A DNA stretch of 64,000 nucleotides, from contig AP025047.1 of the NCBI GenBank assembly GCA_036186865.1, forward strand, positions 27,173,253 to 27,237,252, in the 5' to 3' direction. Numbering within the stretch: position 1 is the first letter of the stretch; each line of letters begins with the position of its first letter. The stretch comes from Eustoma russellianum. Lineage: Eukaryota; Streptophyta; Magnoliopsida; Gentianales; Gentianaceae. The translations under genes were made by a program, and so were the position numbers. The notes under the pieces were generated by a model. That model was not told the origin of the DNA, made no database searches, and worked only from the letters and a program-made list of their open reading frames with translations. Of this stretch, positions 12,661-24,693 are shown one piece after another.

Positions 12661-12859
12661 CGGACAAAGTAGTGCTCGCGTTCTTGAGTTAACTGAAAAA
12701 ATACTACCATTTTCTAAATTTGTTCCTGAAGTAGCATTATTTTTAAACTAATTGACCAAGAAGGGCCGTTTCAAACTTGAAACAGATAACCTAAGCTTAT
12801 GTGGCGCTTCCTCCCCCTTTTCCCCCAAAAGTTTTATTACAATCACTTTGTTAGATATA

Positions 12860-13000
12860 TTTATCATATATATATATATAGACACACATACGTATACATA
12901 CATATATACATACATACATATATACATATATATACATACATACATACATATATATACATACATACATACATAGATATATATATATATATATATTTATACA
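12860..13000. repeat. TA/TACA microsatellite
   Basis: About 140 bp of TATA, TACA and CATA repeats with short ACACAC runs. Reading frames seen across it are low-complexity and are not genes. Confidence 0.9.
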
Positions 13001-13039
13001 TTTATTTATTGAATCCGGCCCAGATGTTAACCCGGTGAA

Positions 13040-14188
13040 AGCACTCGTTCGGCAGTTTACCAATTCGTGATGCTAACATGCTGGAAAAGGGTATGTATTT
13101 CTTTTATGGTCACACATTGAAAACAAATGGATTGTTAATTAATAAGTCTTTGAACTAAATTGTTTTTGTATGTTCATTGTAAACTAAAAATATATAATTG
13201 AAGCACAACTTTGGAAAGCAAATATTTATGCTGAAGTAAAAAAAAGTTAGTTAAGTTTTTATAGCTATTTGGCGTGAGAGCAATTTCTTATTTATTATTT
13301 TATCAATGAATCATATTTTGTAACGTTCAAAAAATTGCTTATCTAAAAAGTTAAACAAATGAATGAGAATATTCACAAGAGAGTTCCGTATAAATCATGC
13401 TAGGTTTAATAAATAACAAGTCGAAGATGAAGAACTCATTCAAAGAAAAATATTACTATCAACACGCTTCAGGGTATGATTTTATTTAACCATTTATTGA
13501 AGGAAATATATTATAATCTTACATATCAGGATTGACAAGTGACGATGATGATCTTAATCAATCATGAAAATCTGAGAGATTTTATCTTTAACTAGTTATA
13601 AGTAATGAGTAAATAGTTACGCACAGAAATGATAACAAGTAATGATCTACATACCAGTCATGTAGAGATTGATGATTAGTTATATAAAAGATCCAAAAAT
13701 ATTTTACGCATGTAATTAGTAAAAAATAATTAGCATATTTATTTTTAGGCTATTTTAAAATTTCTCTAAAATCTACAAGGAAGAATAAAGTTTGACTTTC
13801 CAATTTCAACTGGTAATTATTGTTTGATTCTACAGTCTGACTATATGTTTCCTGAGAAAATAGCGATATTCAAAGGTCGACTTATACTTTTCATGAGGAA
13901 AGAAAAGGTCGACTTTTATATTTTAGGTGGTAAGGAGAATAAATGAGTTTTCCATTTTCTTTTTATGTTTATTAAATTATCAAAAAGGGTTTCTCTTAGA
14001 TTTATATGTTAACAAAGGTGGTTTGCCTTGACCTGTCAGCTCTTAATTGACACTTCTTGTTCATCGGGTTTGCAGGTGAACAGACGGTTACATCAGATCA
14101 AAATGGGTTATATGTCTTAACTGAGTTAAAGGCTGCACCAATCTGGGATGTTCAGTGCACCAGTTTGACTGGTCTAACCGCCGCCTAG
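13040..14188 (+). pseudogene. Possible relic of two host exons
   Basis: A plausible splice donor (AAAAGG then GTATGT, cut after 13090) and acceptor (GTTTGCAG, ending at 14075) sit about 985 bp apart, with A/T-rich intron-like sequence between. Joining at these sites keeps one frame open: LPIRDANMLEKG on the left side continues into EQTVTSDQNGLYVLTELKAA on the right, up to a TAG at 14186-14188. Upstream, the same frame meets a TGA near 13,034, so any gene is incomplete or dead. I do not recognise the protein. It could also be a chance pair of splice-like sites. Confidence 0.25.
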
Positions 14189-14691
14189 AATTGGCCTAAC
14201 CGCCGTCAGACTAAGTTTAATAACTATGCGTTTGACAATAGTTACCTTCTTTTTTTTTTTGCCTCTTTTTTATTTGTCTTGGTAATGTTTTTTATAGTCA
14301 TATTGTAGTAGAAAATGGTGAGAGAATAGAGTGCGAATGGTCCGAGTCTATTCATGAGATACTCGTGCTCGGTTCGTCAAATATTCTCTTGGAGTACAGT
14401 TAATCGAAGTTGAACTGATTACAAACGGCTTGTTTATTGTTACGAGTTGAGCTCGAGCAACCTATTGCTTAACTTGAAAGGTTTGTGAGTCTTATTGAGT
14501 TGAGTTCGAGTGTCTCATTTTGTTTCGACTCGCACCTTTGGGTCTTTAGAAAAAGAAAGAATGAAAGCAAAATAATAGAGAAAATAAATAAATGGCTAAA
14601 GTAAATAAAAATTTTCCATTGGATAAAATTTGAACAATTGAAATAGAAATTAATCAGAAAATTTATCAGATATAACTTTTTCATACCCTTA
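14189..14691. other. A/T-rich spacer with no recognisable gene
   Basis: Contains a T-rich run near 14,250 and a stretch with GAGTTGAGCTCGAGC-like text near 14,440-14,510 that resembles parts of 39,530-39,560. I see no gene, RNA or element ends. Confidence 0.5.
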
Positions 14692-15842
14692 TGTTACGTC
14701 CTCAATTTTCTTTACTACCCGATAATATAGAATAGACTAGGATAGTATACCGTAATTAGTAACGCTTAAAATATGCTTGAGTGTTAAATTACTCGATATA
14801 TCGATATACAACTAAATTCGATAACCAACATTATGAAGAAATTAAAATAAGACTAGTAGGTAACAACTTAGGTTACTAGGATAAAATAAATCAAAAGAAA
14901 AAGGCATGACATAAGAATTTGATACAACTTAATTAAAAAGAAAATTAAATTAGGACATGGGAAGACATTTTGGAAGAAAAAAAAAGAATGAAACAAAAAT
15001 TCTGCCATGTGGCCTAGGATAAGATGGAAGAAAGTCTTCCAAGATTTCATGAAAGAAATCTTACTTTTTCCACCTTCTTCCAACCACTCCACTCAACTCT
15101 TTTCTCTCCTTTCTCTCCTTCCCCCTTTCGCCAGTTACCATGCCTTAGAAAAGGGGATTTTCACTCTTTCTTCTAACACTTCACACTTGACTCATCAACC
15201 AACACTTCTTCTTCTTCCAAGAAAGAGAAAACAAAGTTTCAATCCTCATCCCCCCCCCCACAAAACCGAGAACACCATAATGGAGGAAGAAGAGAAAGAA
15301 TTCCTCTCTTCATTCCATATTACTACTCCAAGACAAAAGTTAAGACACCCTCCTTCTTCTAGGAATGAAAACAAAAATTTAGGAAGCCAAAGAGCAAGAA
15401 GAACAAAGGCGATTCCACTCAAAAATGTTTTCAAGTGCTTCAATCTAATATCTTTTATAATTGCTCATCAACTCTCTTCTTTTGGTGAGCAACTCGTGGC
15501 CTCTATTAGGAAAGGATGAAGGAAGCTTTCTAAGTTGGAGAAGGAAGAGAGCCCTAAGAATCTTTAAAAGTATGATCTTTATTAAGAGTTGATGCTATAA
15601 ATCTCGAAGTGTTCTTCCTTTTAAGTTGCTCATTTCACCTTATTTCTTACCTCCTTGACCGTGTCTTCCATCAATGAACAAGAGCAGGATTCTTGAAGCA
15701 AAGGTGGGAGAATAAGGTCCTAAGCAAGTTGATTCAAGAGTATTCATATAGCTAAGACTTAAATTCAAGAGAAAGACAACTACATCTCCTAGATTCTTCA
15801 TGCCATTTCCAAAATTACTAAGTAATTTACATAAGAAAATTG
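14692..15842 (+). repeat. LTR-1, front part of an old Tekay-like LTR
   Basis: It starts TGTTACGTCC, like the other LTRs of this group (TGTTATGACC at 31141, TGTTATATCC at 43897, TGTTACACCC at 58900). The next few hundred bases match 31,141-31,440 in order: ACGCTT, then a GATATATCGATATA-like stretch, GGTAACAA, then AAATTAGGACATGGGAAGAC against AAATTAGGACGTGATAAA. A pyrimidine-rich stretch follows in both. SIRE-1 is inserted at 15842, and 30898-31140 is the other side of the break. Open frames in the pyrimidine-rich part are biased sequence, not genes. Confidence 0.5.
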
Positions 15843-18139
15843 TGTCGGACCGTGCACCTGCAATAAACACCACTAGAGGGGGGTGAATAGTGGTTAACGA
15901 AAATTACACTACAACCCTTTGTTAAAATCCCCTTTGAAACAGAATCTGAAACTACCTCAGATTCAGAACCCGTTTTTCCAAAATTCACAAATAATTGTAC
16001 ACAACTTCAAAAATTATGAAACTTTCCAGAATTTAACTTCAATGAGTTAACAAGACTCTATCCAAAACTCAGACAAAAATAAGATCGTTTGACCCTTCAA
16101 ATAAATAAAAAGATTCAGATGGTCAATCTGGACAGAATTGGACAGAATGTTGCTGATTTTGCAAAACGTGTTTCTCTTTGAATACTCAACCAAAAAGGTT
16201 GATCTTTATATCAAAACACTCCTTAGGATGTGTAGATGAAGTTTTCAAAAGGCCTTGACCTTAACCAACTCTTGAAAAATACAGAATTTAAGTTTTCTCA
16301 AAACTGGTCAGATTGCATCCAGATTGGAGCAGTTATATTGCAAAGACTGAAAGACTAACTTTCCTTTGCTCAAATCAAGTGATTCTTGTTGCAAATGAAA
16401 GCTAACAGTCTGAAGTATAACTCCACCAAAAATCACAAATTTTGAAAATGTTTAGTTATTTTTTCAAATTATGAGAAGTTGTGTGAAAATTGCAGTAAAA
16501 AACGGGCAGAAAATAGAAATAAAGAAACAAGAAAAGAACACCGAGAATTTATCCTGGTTCGGTCAATGTGACCTACTCCAGTCCCAAGGAACACCTTTCC
16601 TTGGATTTCACTATCAAATGAACACCTTATAACAAGAGCCAAGCTTGATCCTTGGGTTATACACCAACCCTATTCAAGACTTGGATAATCACTTCTATGC
16701 AACTCTTGGTTACAACACGTCTACCACCTATTGATGTAGCCTTATAAATTTGGCTAATCAATCATACAAATCCAACCCAAGAAGGTGTGTATAGTGTAGC
16801 TGGACAACAAAGAAAATTGGAACACCTTAGCTACACAAAGTATGAACGAAAATATGAGAAGAGAATAGCAAGACAACAATCTTCAATTTTGCTTTCAAGT
16901 GTGTGTCTTCTCTTCTTCACCTTGCCTCCTATTTATAGTGTGAATAGATGGCATATTCTCTCCAACTTTTAGACCATGTGATGGCTGAGAATTTTGAATT
17001 AAAGCACCTCCATAATCATCTCCAACAACCTTGTCTCCATTACATTCAAATTTGAAATTTCAAGTTGACAACTTTTGCCAACTAGCTTGTTTTTGAATTT
17101 TCCACTTGTCCAAAAGTCATAAAATGAGTACACCACCTTCTCCACCTGTTTATGGACGTTTTTGATGTTGTATGTATGTATACCAACTCATATTCTGTGA
17201 ATAAAAAATAATGAATAAGTGTTGACAAGATTATGTCAACATATAACACCAAAATTCATACTTTCTTCTCCTTTACATATTGTGATGAATCTTGCACCAA
17301 GGACACCTTGTAATCCCTAAAAGATGATGATTAATATCCTCTTATAACATATATAAGAGGTCCTTCAAGAAAAAATAGAATGTGACATCTCAAATCGTCA
17401 CATATCCAACTATAGTCAATAATATCATCGGTTGAGAGAATAAGATATAAAATCACCATATAATCTTCAAAATAATAATAACATAGCTCCAGAATGAAGA
17501 TAATAATATGCTCAAGAGATTCCTTGAGTGAAAATACCAAAAATATCTTTGGGGGTAAAATGACCAAAATACCCCTGATGTGAGAAAACTCCAGAAATGC
17601 CCCGATGGTCAGAAATAATCACGATACCACCTTTGTCATGATAACCGAGATAATAATATGCAGTTGAAATATTTTTCACCATATGATGTTCCTACAAAAC
17701 TTAAAATACCAATTTTGCCATTTTTGGTAAGTTGTAGAAACTTCCAAGACACGTTAGTCACAAGACAATAATAATCACCAAAAACACATAATAAGCACAT
17801 AATGAGCATGTATAAATCATATACAAATGAAAACAACCATTTTATCACATTTTAGAAAATTATTTCTAAAAAACTCTAGACATCGATCGATCGAAGTACC
17901 TCATCTTCATAGATCGATGTCTCGCATAAAGGTTCAGGTTTTGTCTCTGACCTACATCGATCGATCGAAGTGAGAGTTCGATGTACATTGATCGATCGAT
18001 GTGTCTTAGGTTTAGAGATCGATGTCAATTTGTTCAACTTATTCAACTTTTAATCACATATAACACCATGTGTGACATTTTTAAATATTCATCACTTAAA
18101 ATCATGACTTTGAAAATTATCCAAACATATTTCTCAACA
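15843..18139 (-). repeat. SIRE-1 3' LTR
   Basis: A 2297-bp LTR that starts TGTCGGACCG (TGTTGGACCG in the other copy) and ends TTCTCAACA. It is collinear with 28598-30892, with a few percent difference by eye. Near its right end (17880-18026) it carries a cluster of TCGATCGA-based palindromes. Confidence 0.93.
17880..18026. repeat. Cluster of TCGATCGA palindromes in the SIRE-1 LTR
   Basis: Five related motifs lie within about 150 bp: ACATCGATCGATCGAAGT at 17880 and 17954, AGATCGATGTC near 17911 and 18016, and ACATTGATCGATCGATGT at 17985-18002, which is a palindrome with one mismatch. The same cluster is at about 30,634-30,780 in the other LTR. Conserved palindromes are known from Sirevirus LTRs; whether these are the same motif I cannot tell. 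Confidence 0.75.
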
Positions 18140-18480
18140 TTCTCCCCCTTTTGGATGATTTTCAAAATAACCTAACATGATTTTAATGTCACAACTTATA
18201 ACCAAAAGTTTAACCAAATGTTTAACCAAAAGTTTAACCAAATGTTTTCAACTATGTTTTTAACGTTTAAATAGTATGCTGTTCCCCCTCAACTCATACT
18301 CTCCCCCTTAACCTATGCTTCAAAATTTATGCCAAACTCCCCCTTAACCTATGCTCCAAAATTTATACCAATAAAAACTTAGCATATGATTCATCATGAC
18401 TTACCAACTAAAACATGACTTACCAATTAAAATCATGTTCTTATTCTATCTCCCCCTTTATTTTGCAAATCATGCAAAAG
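18139..18480 (-). promoter_or_regulatory. SIRE-1 polypurine tract cluster
   Basis: On the plus strand five runs of the type CTCCCCCTT or TTCCCCCTC occur between 18140 and 18460, i.e. AAGGGGGAG-like purine tracts on the coding strand. The tract beside the LTR (18141-18155) is the functional primer candidate. Some of the extra ones sit in a short tandem repeat (CCCCCTTAACCTATGCT near 18,305 and 18,341). Multiple polypurine tracts before the 3' LTR are a known Sirevirus feature. Confidence 0.75.
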
Positions 18481-18486
18481 ATAGAA

Positions 18487-21400
18487 CTATACAATGGTAT
18501 CGTAAGTCATCATTCCTAATTTGGCTCGTAAGTTTTCAAAAGTGGCTTGATTAAGGGGTTTGGTGAAGATGTCAGCGATTTGGTGATCAGTTCTTATATG
18601 GTTTATCACTATGTCCTCATTTTGAACATGATCGCGAAGAAAGTGGTATCGCACCTCAATGTGTTTGGCCTTAGAATGAAGCACCGGATTCCAAGAAAGA
18701 TTGATTGCACTTGTGCTATCGCAGAAAATTGGAATTTTATTCATTTTAATGCCAAAATCACTAAGTTGCTGTTTAAGCCAAAGTATTTGGGTAGTACATA
18801 AACTCAAAGCAATATACTCGGCTTCAGTGGTAGAAAGAGCTACACTAGCTTGCTTTTTAGAAAACCAAGAGATCAAATTGGTTCCTATGAATTGACATGT
18901 ACCGCTAGTGGATTTTCTATCTAACCTACAACCACCAAAATCAGCGTCACTATATGCGTGTAATTCCAACTTAGCGTTTCTATCATACCACAATCCTAAG
19001 TGAGGTGTATGCTTAAGATATCTAAAAATCTTTTTCATTGCATTGTAATGTGATACCTTAGGACAAGATTGAAACCTAGCACACATACACACACTAAACA
19101 TAATATCAGGTCTTGATGCAGTTAAGTATAACAATGAGCCAATCATAGACCTATAAAGTGTGTCATCAAAAGGTTTACCATTTTCATCCTTATCAAGTTT
19201 GGTACTAACACTCATAGGGGTAGTTGTAGGTTTCAACTCTTCAAAACCAAACTTCTTAATCATATCATTGACATACTTAAGTTGGCTAATGTGAATTCCT
19301 TGAGGGGTTTGTTTGATTTGAAGTCCTAAGAAATAATTCAACTCTCTTACCATTGACATTTCAAACTCTAACTTCATACATTCTTCGAAGTCTTTTACTA
19401 AAGTAGGGTTGGTTGAACCAAATATTATATCATCTACGTATATTTGAACTATTAACAAATCATTACTTTTTCTTCTTAGGAATAATGTGTTGTCGATGGT
19501 CCCCCTTTGATAATTATTTGCAATAAGAAAGTTTGCAAATCTATCATACCAAGCTCTTGGAGCTTGTTTTAAACCATATAGAGCTTTCTTAAGCTTATAA
19601 ACATGGTTCGGATTCTTCGGATCTTCGAATCCAGGAGGTTGTTTGACAAACATTTCTTCTTGGATGTATCCATTCAAGAACGCACTCTTGATATCCATTT
19701 GGAAGAGCTTAATTTTGCTTATACTTGCAATCGCAAGTAACAATCTAATTGCTTCTAGTCGTGCAACGGGTGCAAAGGTTTCTTCATAATCTATTCCTTC
19801 TTATTGATTATAACCTTGTGCGACTAATCTAGCCTTATTCCTTGTAATATTTCCTTGTTCATCCATTTTATTCCTAAAAACCCATTTAGTTCCTATGATA
19901 GACTTGTCTTCAGGTTTAGGTACTAAGTCCCACACGTTATTCCTTGTGAATTGATTTAATTCCTCATGCATAGCATCTATCCATGATATGTCACCTAAGG
20001 CTTCCTTTATGTTCTTAGGTTCTAATTGTGAGATTAAGCTATGTCCTTCAAGTTGACTTATATTTCTACGTGTTTTAACCCCAACACTTGGATCCCCAAT
20101 GATTAGTTCTCTAGGGTGCCACCAATTCCTATATTGATTAAGTTCACCCTCATCTTGTTCAAATATTTCATTAGTGTGAACGTTATCATATGTAATTGGA
20201 TCATTAGTTGTATCTTCTAATTGCAGAGTCTCTTGATTTATTTCATCTAAGGGTTCTTGTTTGTCTTGTTCAGGGAGAGTTGGTTCTAGATGATCAAGTA
20301 CAGGCTCAAGTAATACATCATCATCAAACATATTTTCAACATTTGTTTCTTGTTTATGTTGATGTTTATCACTAACTTCAAAACATGCATTTTCATTGAA
20401 TTTCACATGTATGGATTCAATTATTTTTCTAGATGCAGGATTATAACACCTATATGCTCTTGAGTTAGTTGAATACCCAACAAATATGCATTCAATAGAC
20501 TTTTGTTCAAATTTATCTAGATTATCCTTAGTGTTTAGCACAAAACATTTACATCCAAATACTTTAAGATAATATATCTTAGGTTGTCTATTGTTTAGCA
20601 ATTCATAAGGCGTTTTATTTAATTTCTTTCTAATAGTGAGCCTATTTATAATATAGCATGCACAACTAATAGCTTCAGCCCATAAATATTTAGGTAATTT
20701 ATTTTCACACAGTATTGTCCTAGCAACTTCTTGAATCGTTCTATTTTTACGTTTAACAACTCCATTGAGTTATGGTGTTCTAGGTGGTGAGAATTCATGT
20801 TTGATTCCATATAGTTCGCAAAATTTGATTATGTCTTTGTTTTTAAATTCTCCACCTCTATCGCTTCTAATTCTTTTAACATTTTCTTCATAAATGTTTT
20901 CAAGTTGCTTAATAAGGGTTTCGATTGCTAATGGAGCATTGTCTTTGTGTGTTAAGAACAATGTCCATGTGTAGCGTGAGTAATCATCTACTATGACACA
21001 CACATAGTAGTGTCCACCTAGACTTCTTGTCCTACATGGACCAAATAAGTCTAAGTGAAGCAATTCTAGTACATGACTAGTACTCACTTCATGTTTTGGT
21101 TTTAAGGTTTCTTTAATGTGTTTTCCCTTAATACATGTTTCACACATTTGAAAATTATCTAAGTCTAACTTAGGCATTCCTCTAATTAAATTCTTCTTAG
21201 ACAATTTCTTAATAGTTGAAATTCCTATATGGCCTAATCTTCTATGCCATAAATTTATATCTAAGTCATGTGATATTAGACACTTAACCTTAGCATCTAA
21301 CATGTTATCTAAGGTAAGAGTATAAATATTTCCATCTCTATTTCCTTTTAAAACTGTTTCTCCTTTTTTATTTATTATATCACAAGAATTGGGAAGAAAG

Positions 21401-21669
21401 GAGACATTATAGCCACAATCTATAAGTTGAGAAATACTAAGTAAATTATAAGATAGATTGCTTACTAATAACACATTTCATATTTGAAATGTGTTAGGAT
21501 CCCCAATTGTTCCTTTTCCAACAACTTGTCCTTTGTTGTTGTCACCGAATGTTACTTTTCCTCCATTCTTGATATGTTCCAATTCGATGAATAGTTTGGG
21601 GTTCCCCGTCATATGTCTCAAACATCCACTATCTAAAAACCATTTGGTTTTCAGTGAGCTAAGATCCAT
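18487..21669 (-). pseudogene. SIRE-1 pol (protease, integrase, RT, RNase H), broken
   Basis: From right to left: protease with WFLDSGCLRHMTG near 21,640; a stop at 21478; the pre-integrase block LWHRRLGHIGIS near 21,250 with CETCIKGKH; the integrase core with HLDLFGPCRT, VDDYSRYTW and RSDRGGEF; a stop at 20770 just before LNGVV, where the family has Q; the integrase C-terminus with FGCKCFVLNTKDNLDKF; the RT start with WIDAMHEELNQF and KWVFRNKMDEQG; a stop at 19801; RT with SAFLNGYIQEEMFV, ALYGLKQAPRAW and YVDD near 19,440; and RNase H with YSDADFGG, STTEAEYIAL and ADIFTKPL. The frame from 19743 to 18487 is fully open (about 418 codons). The three nonsense codons make the polyprotein unproductive. 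The part before 21,655 is duplicated at 26140-26257 across copia-2. Confidence 0.92.
21538..21655 (-). repeat. 118-bp direct repeat left of copia-2
   Basis: A segment of SIRE-1 protease that is repeated at 26140-26257 with a single visible difference (CCCCGTC against CTCCGTC). The right copy starts immediately after the end of copia-2. The left copy is separated from the start of copia-2 by 16 bp (21656-21671) that have no counterpart on the right. Confidence 0.9.
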
Positions 21670-21671
21670 AT

Positions 21672-23118
21672 TGTTAGTGTATGTGCCCTAGGCCATGATT
21701 TGGATATTTATGTTATGTATTTATTACTAATAAAAGAGGTTTTATTATCATTATTGTTGGTTAGTATGTTACACAATTTTGATATATGTCCCTGATTCAT
21801 TATTGTTATGGAGATAAAATAATTTATAATCAGTATGAGTATTGATTTGATAATCATGAGATGATTATGTGTATGGTGATACGAATCAATCTCATAGATA
21901 CTTGTTAGAGAACAGTGTATTGGATAGACCCATCATGAGATTGCTACATGGATTAGTGTCATAAGTAAATCTCATGATAGTCATGTTGTAATCCTTTGAC
22001 TTGAGATTGTCATAGTTTCCAACATAAGGACTATTATATTTTGACATGATCAAACGTTATCCGTAACTGGATAATAATAAAGGTCATGATTGAATGTGAT
22101 AGAAATTATGTAGAGAATATTGAACAATCAAGATAGAATTTGTCCCTCTCTTTTGAGAGAGATATCTTTGGGCCCCTCGATTAGTGAGACTGTGAAATGC
22201 ATGGCCGTGCTCAAATGAATTGATAGTGTGATCAATATCATTTGTTTTATCAGTCTACTTAGAGATCGAGTAATCATATGTTTGAACTATATAAGTATGA
22301 CGCTGACCATGACTTATGTTCAAACTAGATATCGTGTGACAAAGGGATTAATGCATGTACTATTATTAGGCTAGTTGGACTTTACTCGTATTAATTGGGT
22401 AGTTGTAATGCCTTGCTAGAGGCCAATTACGACTTGTTGGTTTAATAGAGATTTAATCAACTGCCAATTAATATGGGCCTATCGGGTCACACACAAGAAT
22501 GCGTAAGGCTGAGATTAATAATATTAATAATATTAATATTGGATATTAATTATTAGTATTATTATTATCGTTTTTAATATTAATAATATTAATATTGGAT
22601 ATTAATTATTATTATTATTATTTTCGGGTTTTTGGTGATTATATATACATGTGTATTATCGGATAATAACGAGAGAATCCATATCTGATATGGATTTTGA
22701 ATATCCTGATAGAATCCGTATCTGATATGGATTTTGATTGGCATCCACTAATCCGATTAGGACTCGGATTCTGATGTCTACGTATGTGCATATATACTTG
22801 TGTATCTCGTATACACAAGACACACGAAAAATACACAGAGTCATAAAAAAACCCTAGAGCCGTTTTTGTGAAAAAACGAGTTCTTCAGCCGCGCCGTTTG
22901 AAGAGCTAGCACTCCGGGCGGAAGCGTTCGTGTGGATACCAACAGAGAGTGTTTTTGATTTCGCACCTCTTCCATCTGCAGACTTCGAATCTACAGAGGT
23001 AGTTTTAGATTTCTTTTGTCGAATTAAACGAACAACATGGATCCTTGGTAGGAAATCGGAGATCAAGTTTTTGTTTTTCGCTGCGCGTTTTGCAGTGATC
23101 TCGGTTGATTTCCTAACA
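21672..23118 (+). repeat. copia-2 5' LTR
   Basis: Starts TGTTAGTGTATG and ends TCCTAACA. It contains two related A/T-rich blocks near 22,510-22,620 (repeats of TTAATAATATTAATATTGGA) and paired ATCTGATATGGATT segments near 22,682 and 22,720. It is almost identical to 24694-26139. Confidence 0.95.
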
Positions 23119-24673
23119 GGAAGCTGTGTCAGGTCCAGATTCAGATAAATGGCTTGGAGCCATGAATTCTGAGATGCAATCCATGTTTGATAACCAAGTT
23201 TGGTCTTTAATTGATCCTCCAGAGGGTATTAAGACTATTGGTTGCAAATGGGTTTTCAAGAAGAAAACTGACATGGATGGAAATGTGCAAACCTACAAAG
23301 CAAGGCTTGTGGCTAAAGGTTTCAAGCAAACTCATGGTATAGACTATGATGAAACTTTTTCACCAGTAGCTATGCTTAAGTCTATTCGAATTCTCCTTGC
23401 CATTGCAGCATACTATGATTATGAGATATGGCAAATGGATGTCAAAACTGCTTTCCTTAATGGAAATTTACTCGAGGATGTGTACATGACACAACCTGAG
23501 GGTTTTGTAAATCCTGAGAATTCAAAGAAGGTTTGCAAGCTTCAAAGGTCCATCTATGGATTGAAGCAAGCATCTCGAAGCTGGAATCTTCGTTTTGATG
23601 AAACAGTTAAGAACTTTGGTTTCATCAAGAATGAAGATGAACCTTGTGTTTACAAGATGGTTAGTGGGAGTGCAGTAGTGTTTGTGGTCTTATATGTGGA
23701 TGACATATTACTTATTGGGAATGATATCCCTACCTTGCAAAAGGTTAAGGCTTGGTTAGGGAATTCATTTTCAATGAAGGACTTGGGTGAGGCTACCTAT
23801 ATCCTTGGTATCAAGATCTATAGAGATAGATCTAAAAGGATAATAGGCTTGAGTCAGAGTACATACATAGATAAAATGTTGAAAAGGTTCAACATGCAAG
23901 AGTCCAAGAAAGGATTCCTGCCTATGTCTCATGGCATTCATCTTAGCAAGAATCAATGTCCTAAGACATCTGATGAGCGAGATCGAATGAATAAAATTCC
24001 TTATGCTTCTGCTATAGGATCGATCATGTATGCCATGTTATGTACTAGACCAGATGTCTCATATCCATTGAGCACAACCAGAAGATATCAAGCTGACCCC
24101 GGTGAAGGTCACTGGACAGCTGTGAAGAATATTCTTAAGTACCTCAGAAGGACTAAAGAAGTATTCTTGGTTTATGGAGGTTTGGATGACGAGTTAGTTG
24201 TAAATGGTTACACAGATGCTAGCTTCCAAACCGACATAGATGATTTCAGATTGCAGTCCGGTATTGTATTCACATTGAATGGTGGAGCTGTTAGTTGGAA
24301 GAGTTCAAAACAAAGCACTGTGGCTGATTCTACAACAGAGGCTGAGTATATAGCAGCATCAGATGCAGCTAAAGAAGCAGTTTGGTTGAAGAAGTTCATC
24401 ACTGAGCTAGGAGTAGTACCTAGCATTGCAAATCCTATGGACATTTATTGTGACAACAATGGTGCCATAGCACAAGCAAAAGAGCCTAGGTCTCATCAGA
24501 GGTCTAAACATATACTCAGACGCTACCATCTCATTCGAGACATCATCGATAGAGGAGATGTCAAGATATGCAAAGTTGACACAAATGATAACATAGCGGA
24601 TCCATTGACTAAGCCTCTCTCATGGGTCAAGCATGATCAGCACACTAGATCTATGGGTCTCAGATATTTGTAG
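23119..24673 (+). CDS. copia-2 RT-RNase H polyprotein remnant, open frame
   Basis: A frame of about 515 codons runs from the end of the 5' LTR to TAG at 24671-24673, with no stop. It reads the start of the copia RT (WLGAMNSEMQSMFDNQVW, then KWVFKKKTDMDGN), TAFLNGNLLEDVYM, SIYGLKQASRSW, the catalytic YVDDILL near 23,695, and then RNase H with YTDASFQTD, STTEAEYIAASDAAKEAVW, YCDNNGAIAQAKEP and ADPLTKPL. The first in-frame ATG is at 23162; there is no proper start, since gag, protease and integrase are gone. Copia polyproteins are usually 1200-1400 residues. An LTR lies directly upstream, so transcription could still produce an RT-RNase H message; that is inference. The text looks closer to the Tork/Angela side of copia than to Sireviruses. 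Confidence 0.88.
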
Positions 24674-24679
24674 GCCTAG

Positions 24680-24693
24680 TGCAAGTGGGAGAT
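24680..24693 (+). promoter_or_regulatory. copia-2 polypurine tract
   Basis: The sequence GCAAGTGGGAGAT lies immediately before the right LTR (TGTTAG at 24694) and is the expected plus-strand primer of this element. Confidence 0.8.

Noticed and set aside
12748..13063. Tyr/Ile/His/Thr-rich frames on both strands
   Set aside because: They are translations of the TA/TACA microsatellite.
15007..15519. 170-codon open frame on the plus strand
   Set aside because: It lies in the pyrimidine-rich part of LTR-1. The protein is biased (Ser, Leu, Pro, Lys), has no domain, and the matching part of LTR-2 does not keep it open.
18487..18801. Search for an envelope-like gene in SIRE-1
   Set aside because: Only about 350 bp separate pol from the 3' LTR, and plus-strand frames here are shadows of RNase H.
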